Of a stretch of 19,537 nucleotides of DNA, positions 7,339 to 12,783 are shown in pieces. The notes beneath the pieces were generated by a model. That model did not search any database. It was given only the letters and a program-made list of their open reading frames with translations, and had not been told where the DNA came from. The stretch lies in the NCBI GenBank assembly GCA_052168355.1, contig JBQLZQ010000021.1, positions 1-19,537 on the forward strand, read 5' to 3'. The position numbers and the translations under genes were made by a program. The DNA is from JBQLZQ01 sp052168355 (lineage in GTDB: Bacteria > Pseudomonadota > Alphaproteobacteria > DSM-16000 > Inquilinaceae). How positions within the stretch are numbered: position 1 is the stretch's first letter; each line of letters starts with the position of its first letter.

Positions 7339-7417
7339 CGTAAGAACGTTCAAGATCGCCCCGACGGCGGCGGGATAGGGTCGGGGTCTTCCGCCCCCGA
7401 ACCGAAAGTCCCCGCCC
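7339..7417 (+). repeat. 79-bp direct repeat, right copy
   Basis: Identical in all 79 positions and orientation to 6000-6078. Its last base is directly before the ATG of the ClpP-type gene, so it forms that gene's whole proximal 5' region. The GAAAG at 7404-7408 is the only weak ribosome-binding candidate within it. Nested inverted repeats are the same as in the left copy. Confidence 0.9.
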
Positions 7418-8044
7418 ATGAACCGCATCCCGCCCCGCGCCGCCAGCGCCCTTATGGTCCCGATGGTGGTCGAACGGACCAGCGCCGGCGAACGCGCCTT
7501 TGACATCTATTCCCGGCTGCTGAAGGAACGGATCGTGTTCCTGACCGGGCCGGTCGAGGACGACATGGCCAGCCTGATCTGCAGCCAGCTTCTGTTCCTC
7601 GAATCGGAAAACCCGACCAAGGAAATCGCCCTGTACATCAATTCCCCCGGCGGGGTGGTGACGGCGGGACTGGCGGTCTACGACACCATGCAGTACATCC
7701 GGCCGGCCGTGAGCACCTTCTGCATCGGTCAGGCGTCGTCCATCGCCGCCGTTCTGCTGGCCGCCGGCGCGCCGGGCAAGCGGGCCGGGCTGCCCAACAG
7801 CCGGCTGATGATCCATCAGCCGTCCGGCGGTTTTCAGGGGCAGGCAAGCGATATCGCCATCCACGCCAAGGAAGTGCTGGACGTGCGGGCGCGAATCGCC
7901 GGCATCCTGGCCAAGCACTGCGGACGGACCGAAGCCGAGGCCGATTCGGCCATGGAACGCGACCGGTTCATGACGCCGGAGGAAGGCATCGCCTTTGGCC
8001 TGATCGACCGGGTGGCGGTTGACCGGCCACCGGTCGCGGCCTGA
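7418..8044 (+). CDS. clpP: ClpP-family serine protease subunit (paralogue without adjacent clpX)
   Basis: A 208-aa protein with the full ClpP fold signature: VPMVVERTSAGERAFDIYSR at the N-terminus, LYINSPGG near 72-79, catalytic Ser108 in GQASSIAAVLLAAG, His133 in LMIHQPSGG, and Asp182 in ERDRFMTPEEG, followed by GLID. ClpP tetradecamers degrade proteins fed by ClpX or ClpA. Around the active Ser, GQAASMG of the usual housekeeping enzyme reads GQASSIA here. Neither tig nor clpX is next to it, so this is probably a secondary paralogue. ATG 7418 gives a normal leader; Met13 (7454) is an alternative. It is convergent with the PfkB kinase, 30 bp apart. Confidence 0.93.
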   Translation: MNRIPPRAASALMVPMVVERTSAGERAFDIYSRLLKERIVFLTGPVEDDMASLICSQLLFLESENPTKEIALYINSPGGVVTAGLAVYDTMQYIRPAVSTFCIGQASSIAAVLLAAGAPGKRAGLPNSRLMIHQPSGGFQGQASDIAIHAKEVLDVRARIAGILAKHCGRTEAEADSAMERDRFMTPEEGIAFGLIDRVAVDRPPVAA

Positions 8045-8055
8045 CGGCGCCGGTT

Positions 8056-8069
8056 GCCCGGCCCCGGGC
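8056..8069. terminator. Small GC hairpin between convergent genes
   Basis: GCCCGG-cc-CCGGGC forms a compact 6-bp inverted repeat in the 30-bp gap between the convergent ClpP-type and PfkB genes. It could serve both strands as a terminator, but it has no T-run on either side, so support is limited to position and symmetry. Confidence 0.25.
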
Positions 8070-8074
8070 GAGGA

Positions 8075-9064
8075 TCAGGCGGCCCGGCTGTCGATCAGGC
8101 CGGACAGGGGCGTTTCCGGCCGGGCGCCGACATGGCTGATGATCTCGGCCGCGGCGATGCTGCCCAGCCGGCCGCATTCGGCCGGGTGCTGGCCGGTGGC
8201 CAGGCCGTACAGGAACCCGGCGGCGTAAAGATCGCCGGCGCCGGTGGTGTCGACGACGCGGGCAACCGGCTCGGCCGGAATGTCATAGATGTGGGTGCCG
8301 GCCAGGATGGTCGACCCCTTGGCGCCTTGAGTGATGGCGGCGATGTCGCACCGGCCGCGCAGGGCGGACATGGCGTCGTCCAGGGTCTCGGTCTCGTACA
8401 GGGCCATCAGTTCGTGCTCGTTGGCGAACAGGATGTCGATATGGCCGTCGACCAGGTCCCGGAACGTCTCGCGGTGCCGGTCGACGCAGAACGGATCCGA
8501 CAGGGTCAGGGAAAAGCGGCGCTCCGCCTTGTGGGCGAATCGCGCGGCGGTCAGCACCGAGTCCTTCATGGACGGGCTGTCCCACAAATAGCCCTCGACA
8601 TAGGTGATCTCGCCATCGACGATCAGCGATTCGTCGATGTCGGCGGGGGTCAGCTCGACGCAGGCGCCCAGATAGGTGTTCATGGTCCGCTGGGCGTCCG
8701 GTGTGACGACGATCAGGGACCGGGCGGTGGGCGGCGCGCCGGTGATCGGCGCGGTCGCGAAGGTCACGCCGGCGGCCCGGATGTCGTGCCCGAAGAACGT
8801 CCCCAGCTGATCCTTGCAGACCTTGCCGATATAGCCGGCCTTGCCGCCCAGCGACGCGACACCGGCGGCGGTGTTGCCGGCCGATCCGCCGGACATCTCC
8901 AGGGCCGGGCCCATGCGTTCGTAAAGCGATTCGGCGCGGTCGGCGTCGATCAGGGTCATGGCGCCCTTGACCAGGCCGTTGTCCTCCAGAAACGCGTCGT
9001 CGGCGTGGGAGATGATGTCGACGATGGCGTTGCCGATACAGATGACATGGTGCGAGGGGGCCAT
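8075..9064 (-). CDS. PfkB-family sugar/adenosine kinase
   Basis: A 329-aa cytosolic ribokinase-fold enzyme that phosphorylates a sugar or nucleoside hydroxyl with ATP. The N-terminal part VICIGNAIVDII and the glycine-rich GGSAGNTAAGVASLGG form the substrate site. The C-terminal PfkB signature DTTGAGDLYAAGFLYGL carries the catalytic Asp near 278 and the anion hole. Close alphaproteobacterial relatives are usually annotated as adenosine kinase; substrate cannot be settled from motifs alone. Start ATG 9064 was chosen over an upstream in-frame ATG at 9139, because AGGCGGA lies about 6 nt before it on the minus strand and homologues begin at this GNxxVD region. It is divergent from the EI24/CysZ-like gene. 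Confidence 0.9.
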   Translation of the reverse strand: MAPSHHVICIGNAIVDIISHADDAFLEDNGLVKGAMTLIDADRAESLYERMGPALEMSGGSAGNTAAGVASLGGKAGYIGKVCKDQLGTFFGHDIRAAGVTFATAPITGAPPTARSLIVVTPDAQRTMNTYLGACVELTPADIDESLIVDGEITYVEGYLWDSPSMKDSVLTAARFAHKAERRFSLTLSDPFCVDRHRETFRDLVDGHIDILFANEHELMALYETETLDDAMSALRGRCDIAAITQGAKGSTILAGTHIYDIPAEPVARVVDTTGAGDLYAAGFLYGLATGQHPAECGRLGSIAAAEIISHVGARPETPLSGLIDSRAA

Positions 9065-9258
9065 GGGAGTTCCGCCTGATTGTGGGACGACCGGTCCAGC
9101 GATGAGGCGGGAGTATAGGCACGCCCCCGCCACCGACAAGGGCGGCGGCCGGTTTCAGGTCGAAAAAGCGGCCGCCCGGCAGGCGGGCGCCTTGCTCCCG
9201 CCACGGATCGGACCGTAAAACCGGGCGATGGGTCCGTCCGCTATCGGGTAACGCCGCC

Positions 9259-9921
9259 ATGTTCACCGCCATGTTTCGCGCCTTCGACCAGCTTGGCGAT
9301 CCCCCCGTCCGGCGGGTGATCTGGATCAGCGTTCTGGCGGCCCTGGGCCTGGCCTTGGTGCTGGCGGTGGCCGTCGGCTTCATCCTGACTTCGTTCGACC
9401 TCTTCTCATGGGGATGGGTCGATACCACCCTGGACGTGCTGGGCACGCTGGGCGTGGTGGTGCTGACGTTTCTGATGCTGCCGGCGGTCATCGGGCTGAT
9501 CAGCAGCCTGCTTCTGGATCGGGTGGCCGACGCCGTGGATGCCCGCCATTACCCGACACTGGGCCCGCCACGATCGCAAAGCCTGGCCGAGGCGATCGGC
9601 ACCGGGGTGCGGTTCCTGTTCGTCCTGCTGCTCTTCAACCTTCTGGCGCTGCCGTTGTTTCTGGTGCCGGTGCTCAACATCGTGGTGCTGTACGGGGTCA
9701 ACGGGTACCTGCTGGGCCGCGAATATTTCGAGATGGTGGCCCTGCGCCGGATGCCGCCGGCGGACATGCGCCGGCTTCGGTCGGCGGAACGGGGCCGGAT
9801 CTTCGTCGCCGGAATCGCCATTGCCATGCTGCTGTCCGTGCCGTTCCTCAATCTTCTGGTGCCGATACTGGCAACCGCTTTCATGATTCATGTTTTTCAG
9901 AAACTTGCAGGGCGGACTTGA
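9259..9921 (+). CDS. EI24/CysZ-like integral membrane protein
   Basis: A 220-aa inner-membrane protein with four hydrophobic blocks at about 20-44, 60-86, 115-150 and 181-212; the last two are long enough to be hairpins. The sequence VNGYLLGREYFEMVALRR (147-164) is the typical conserved loop of the EI24 domain family, which includes the sulfate permease CysZ. Alphaproteobacterial members are often called sulfate-transporter-family proteins, but transport of sulfate is not shown. Start could be 9259 or the ATG at 9271, four codons later; neither has a strong ribosome-binding site. The 194-bp gap to the divergent PfkB gene (9065-9258) should hold both promoters; I see no clear one. Confidence 0.85.
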   Translation: MFTAMFRAFDQLGDPPVRRVIWISVLAALGLALVLAVAVGFILTSFDLFSWGWVDTTLDVLGTLGVVVLTFLMLPAVIGLISSLLLDRVADAVDARHYPTLGPPRSQSLAEAIGTGVRFLFVLLLFNLLALPLFLVPVLNIVVLYGVNGYLLGREYFEMVALRRMPPADMRRLRSAERGRIFVAGIAIAMLLSVPFLNLLVPILATAFMIHVFQKLAGRT

Positions 9922-9930
9922 AGAATAGTA

Positions 9931-9966
9931 GTAAAAAATGCTTAAGAGATGTGGTAAAGAAGCATT
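9931..9966. promoter_or_regulatory. AT-rich leader upstream of bactofilin with possible CtrA-like site and hairpin
   Basis: The 113-bp gap before the bactofilin gene is unusually AT-rich. It contains GTAA-N7-TTAA (9931-9945), one mismatch from the alphaproteobacterial CtrA box TTAA-N7-TTAA. It also has a 7-bp inverted repeat AATGCTT (9937-9943)/AAGCATT (9960-9966) with a 16-nt loop, followed by a T-rich stretch. It may combine a weak terminator for the upstream gene with a promoter for bactofilin. Either motif could occur by chance in AT-rich DNA. Confidence 0.25.
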
Positions 9967-10034
9967 AATCTTTTGCTCCTAATGTTTCGTCCCTGGGGCC
10001 TTCAGGGTCGCCACATTGTTAGAAGAGAGGGGAA

Positions 10035-10655
10035 ATGTCGGTATTCCGTAAGAAGACTGTCCAGGATGCGGAGAGCCGTGCCCGTTCCTTTGGGGCGCAA
10101 GGGGGCCGGCCCGATCCCGCGGGCACACCCATTCAATCCTTGCCGGACGACGATATCCCGCCGATGCCCATCGGATCGCGCGCCTCGGCACCGGCGTTCA
10201 AGCCGGCCATGCCGGCGGATGCCATCGACCCCAGCGGCGGGGCCGACAAGACGATGCACAGCCGCCGCGCGACCGACAAGGGCAAGGACGCCAGCCGCCA
10301 GCTCATCGTCGGCCGCGATATCTCCCTGTCGGGCGAGATCACCGCCTGCGACCATCTGATCGTCGAGGGCGAGATCAAGGCCAAGCTGCGCGGCTGCCGC
10401 CGGATCGATATCTCGTCGGCGGGCAAGTTCAACGGCAGCGCCGACATCGAAACCGCCGACATCGGGGGCCGATTCGACGGCGAGTTGACGGTCCGCGGCC
10501 GTCTGACCCTGCGCTCCGACGGCGTGGTCTCCGGCAAGCTCAGCTATGGCGAGATCGCGGTCGAGGCCGGCGGTCGGATCATCGGCGAAATGACGCCGCT
10601 TGAGACCCCCCAGGCGACCGACGCACCGGCGGTACCCGACACAACGACCGACTGA
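10035..10655 (+). CDS. Bactofilin (polymerising cytoskeletal protein)
   Basis: A 206-aa protein whose central part (about 88-190) is the bactofilin beta-helix. It starts RQLIVGRDISLSGEITACDHLIVEGEI, with repeated short beta-strand turns and spaced Gly/hydrophobic residues through GRLTLRSDGVVSGKLSYGEIAVEAGG and IIGEM. Flanking 87-residue and 15-residue tails are Pro/Ser/Asp-rich and probably disordered, as usual. Bactofilins polymerise without nucleotide and scaffold cell-wall enzymes, stalks or cell-shape functions. GAGAGGGGA lies directly before ATG 10035. The stop codon is 8 nt from the original start of a lipoprotein gene, so the two were probably one operon. Confidence 0.93.
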   Translation: MSVFRKKTVQDAESRARSFGAQGGRPDPAGTPIQSLPDDDIPPMPIGSRASAPAFKPAMPADAIDPSGGADKTMHSRRATDKGKDASRQLIVGRDISLSGEITACDHLIVEGEIKAKLRGCRRIDISSAGKFNGSADIETADIGGRFDGELTVRGRLTLRSDGVVSGKLSYGEIAVEAGGRIIGEMTPLETPQATDAPAVPDTTTD

Positions 10656-10663
10656 TCGCCGTC

Positions 10664-11195
10664 ATGCGGGTCTGTCCGCCACCTAGAGCGCGATCGTCAT
10701 TGGTAGAAGCGGACCCGCTTCCACCAATGACGTGAATCGCTCTCTAACTCTATGAATAGAGTAGGATTCACGCCTTGGGTGGGATCGCCGAAGCGATCCC
10801 ACCCAAGGCGATCCTGCTCTAGCGCGGTCTGGCTGCTGGCCGGCCTGATCGCGGTCGCGGGGTGCGCGGCATCCTCGATGCCGGATGCCCGAACGGGTGC
10901 CGGTGACCGGTCCGGACCGGTGCGCGTCCCGGCAACCCTTGTGGGTATGGAAGCGGATGCGGTGACCGCCTTACTGGGTCAGCCCGAACTGCGGCGGCGC
11001 GAGGGCGCCGGGGAGCTTTGGCAGTACCGGACGGCGGCCTGCGTGGTCGATCTTTTCCTCTATGACGGGGCCGATGGCTTGACCGTGACCCACGCGGAAA
11101 GCCGCAGCCGCCACACCCTGGGGGCCGACGCGCCCGATTGCCTGGCGTCGGTTGTGGCCGGCGCGGCGAGACCGGCAACGACGCCGACATCCTGA
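10664..11195 (+). pseudogene. Small lipoprotein gene interrupted by a MITE-like element
   Basis: The gene originally began at ATG 10664, 8 nt after the bactofilin stop. Its first seven codons read MRVCPPP, then a 136-bp insertion follows. If 10686-10821 is removed, the frame joins exactly to a hydrophobic core and lipobox, AVWLLAGLIAVAGC, then a 100-residue periplasmic domain. That domain (VRVPATLVGMEADAVTALLG, GELWQYRTAACVVDLFLY) resembles common alphaproteobacterial lipoproteins of unknown function, with a BamE-like GQP-x-x-RR-x-x-G-x-x-x-WQY pattern. With the insertion, translation from 10664 stops at TGA 10733-10735. An ORF from ATG 10752 inside the element does reach the lipoprotein frame, but it lacks a ribosome-binding site and starts in a strong hairpin region. 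The gene is probably inactive or poorly expressed. Confidence 0.85.
10684..10821. mobile_element. 134-bp MITE-like inverted-repeat element with TA duplication
   Basis: The core element is 10686-10819, flanked by TA at 10684-10685 and 10820-10821. Its ends GAGCGCGATC and GATCCTGCTC are imperfect inverted repeats (8 of 10 match; 12-13 with flanking CTAG). Inside are two long hairpins: 10696-10712 with 10715-10731 (17 bp, one mismatch), and 10771-10788 with 10793-10810 (18 bp, perfect, loop CGAA). No coding gene is carried. A TA target duplication within CTAG is characteristic of IS630/Tc1-mariner-mobilised elements, so movement by such a transposase in trans is inferred. The precise restoration of a lipoprotein frame on removal supports the boundaries. 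Confidence 0.82.
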
Positions 11196-11243
11196 TGCGG
11201 CCGATCGCGCCGCCGGAAAGGCGATCGGCGCCGCCGCGCACAG

Positions 11244-11404
11244 GCCCCGCATCGGGTGCGGGGCTCGCGGGGAGAGACATCGAACGGAGACGCCCCAAAC
11301 AACAAGGACACGATCCCCGGCCTTGAGCCGAGGTCCCTGGACGGTGGCGCCGTTCGCGTTTCTCGCGGTCCCGCCGCGCCCTGGCTCCGCATCAAGCGCG
11401 GGGC
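11244..11404 (-). repeat. Dispersed palindromic repeat, inverted copy of left-edge family
   Basis: Read on the minus strand, this segment has the same parts as 10-178. An outer hairpin (11384-11404, GCTCCGC/GCGGGGC) is followed by a CGCGAGAAACGCGAACGGCGCC-like spacer (compare 121-140). Hairpin B lies at 11308-11335 (26 of 28 bases match the left-edge block). Hairpin A lies at 11244-11264, GCCCCGCA-tcggg-TGCGGGGC. It occupies most of the 272-bp gap between the convergent lipoprotein and nth genes, where its hairpins may terminate transcription from both sides. Confidence 0.78.
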
Positions 11405-11467
11405 TCGGGTCCTCTTTCCCCGAGCTCCAACGGCTTGATCTTCCCGATCGGGGATCCGCGTGGCGCC

Positions 11468-12106
11468 TTACGCCGCCACGGTCTTGGCCCGGTACGCGCA
11501 CAAATCGCTGACGACGCAGGACGGGCAGTCGGGTTTGCGCGCCTTGCAGACATAGCGACCGTGCAGGATCAGCCAGTGGTGGGCATGCAGCCGCCAGCGC
11601 GCCGGCACGTAGCGCAGCAGCTTGCGCTCCACCTCCTCGGGCGTCTTCCCCCGGGCCAACCCGGTGCGGTTGCCGACCCTGAAGATATGCGTGTCGACGG
11701 CGATGGTCGGCTGGCCGAAGGCGACGTTCAGGACCACATTGGCCGTCTTGCGGCCGACGCCGGGCAGGGCCTCCAGGGCCTTGCGGTCGGCGGGGACGGC
11801 GCCGCCATGATCGCGCACCAGGATTTCGCTCAACGCGATGACGTTCTTGGCCTTGGCGTTGAACAGACCGATGGTCTTGATGTGGGCCTTCAGCCCGTCC
11901 TCACCCAGGCGAATCATGGCTTCGGGCGTATCGACCGTCCGGAACAGGGACGCCGTCGCCTTGTTGACCCCGGCGTCGGTGGCCTGGGCCGACAGCACGA
12001 CGGCGACCAGAAGCGTGAAGGGATTGTGATACTCAAGCTCGCTCCGCGGTTCCGGATCGGCGGCGGCCAGGCGGCTGAAGAAGGTGTCGACGTCGTGGGG
12101 CTTCAT
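11468..12106 (-). CDS. nth: Endonuclease III (base-excision DNA glycosylase/AP lyase)
   Basis: A 212-aa enzyme that removes oxidised pyrimidines and nicks the abasic site. The helix-hairpin-helix LPGVGRKTANVVLN holds catalytic Lys120, and AVDTHIFRV holds Asp138, at the same numbers as E. coli Nth. The [4Fe-4S] ligands are Cys187, 194, 197 and 203 in the exact spacing C-x6-C-x2-C-x5-C. ATG 12106 (MKPHDVDTFF) was chosen, because the extra 30 residues of a longer frame starting at 12196 are Arg/Gly-rich and unlike the family. It is divergent from the DUF2244 gene. Confidence 0.97.
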   Translation of the reverse strand: MKPHDVDTFFSRLAAADPEPRSELEYHNPFTLLVAVVLSAQATDAGVNKATASLFRTVDTPEAMIRLGEDGLKAHIKTIGLFNAKAKNVIALSEILVRDHGGAVPADRKALEALPGVGRKTANVVLNVAFGQPTIAVDTHIFRVGNRTGLARGKTPEEVERKLLRYVPARWRLHAHHWLILHGRYVCKARKPDCPSCVVSDLCAYRAKTVAA

Positions 12107-12203
12107 GGGGCGCGATCCTACCCCGCCGACGACCGGATTGCGACCGGTCGGATGCCTGTCGACCGAGGCGCCCCGTGCGCCACGGTGCCGCGGCACGCGG
12201 TCT

Positions 12204-12240
12204 TTGACGGCGGCTCAAGACGCGCTAATTTAGCGTCGTC
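12204..12240 (+). promoter_or_regulatory. Candidate promoter of the DUF2244 gene (leaderless)
   Basis: TTGACG (12204-12209), a 16-nt spacer, then TAATTT (12226-12231) leave only 9 nt before ATG 12241, so the transcript would begin at or almost at the start codon. No Shine-Dalgarno sequence is present. The -10 lies in a perfect short palindrome GCTAA-T-TTAGC (12224-12234), which might bind a regulator. The -10 match is weak. Confidence 0.35.
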
Positions 12241-12777
12241 ATGGACAAGGACCCGGCACACGCGGACGCCAGGGAAACCGCCGTCGAACGGGGGGCGGTG
12301 CTGTTCGACGCCATCCTGCACCCCCATTGCAGCCTCAGCCGGCGCGGCTTCTTTTTCCTGATGGCGGCGGTGGTGGTCGTCAGCCTCAGCGTCGGCGGCT
12401 TCTTCTTCCTTCGCGGGGCATGGCCGGTGTTCGGCTTTTTCGGGCTGGACGTGCTGATCCTGTACCTGGCGTTCCGGTACAATTACCGGCGCGCCGCGAT
12501 CTACGAGACCGTGCGGCTGACCGACAGCGCGCTGACGGTGGAAAAGGGCGGCTCGCCGGCCGGGCGGCGGATCTGGACCTTCCAGCCCCACTGGCTGCGC
12601 GTCAGCATGGACGATCCGCCGCGCCACGAAAGCCAGGTCACCCTGACCAGCCACGGAAAATCGCTGGTGGTCGGCGCCTTTCTGTCGCCGGAGGAACGGC
12701 TGGACTTCGCCCAGGCCCTGATGGCCGCGCTGGACCGGTTGCGCCGCCCGTTCGGCGAGGCGGGAGTCCGGGCGTGA
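12241..12777 (+). CDS. DUF2244 integral membrane protein
   Basis: A 178-aa protein with the DUF2244 layout. A short N-terminal strand region, LFDAILHPHCSLSRRGF (21-37), precedes two adjacent transmembrane helices (about 37-57 and 61-80). NYRRAAIYETVRLTDSALTVEK and a C-terminal beta-rich cytoplasmic domain follow, with WLRVSMDDPP and LVVGAFLSPEERLDFAQAL. Function of the family is unknown. In many alphaproteobacteria it neighbours nth, as here, which supports the call but does not reveal a role. It converges on the DUF4132 gene with a 6-bp gap. Confidence 0.88.
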   Translation: MDKDPAHADARETAVERGAVLFDAILHPHCSLSRRGFFFLMAAVVVVSLSVGGFFFLRGAWPVFGFFGLDVLILYLAFRYNYRRAAIYETVRLTDSALTVEKGGSPAGRRIWTFQPHWLRVSMDDPPRHESQVTLTSHGKSLVVGAFLSPEERLDFAQALMAALDRLRRPFGEAGVRA

Positions 12778-12783
12778 TCGGGC

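Noticed and set aside
9942..9957. Second CtrA-type box TTAA-N8-GTAA
   Set aside because: Spacing is 8, not the required 7.
9937..9966. Hairpin as a confident terminator of the EI24/CysZ-like gene
   Set aside because: The stem is only 7 bp with a 16-nt loop and the following T-run is broken; kept only as a low-confidence regulatory region.
10752..11195. ORF from ATG 10752 as an intact 147-aa lipoprotein gene
   Set aside because: Its first 24 codons are MITE sequence with no ribosome-binding site; the native start at 10664 is recovered exactly on removing the element.
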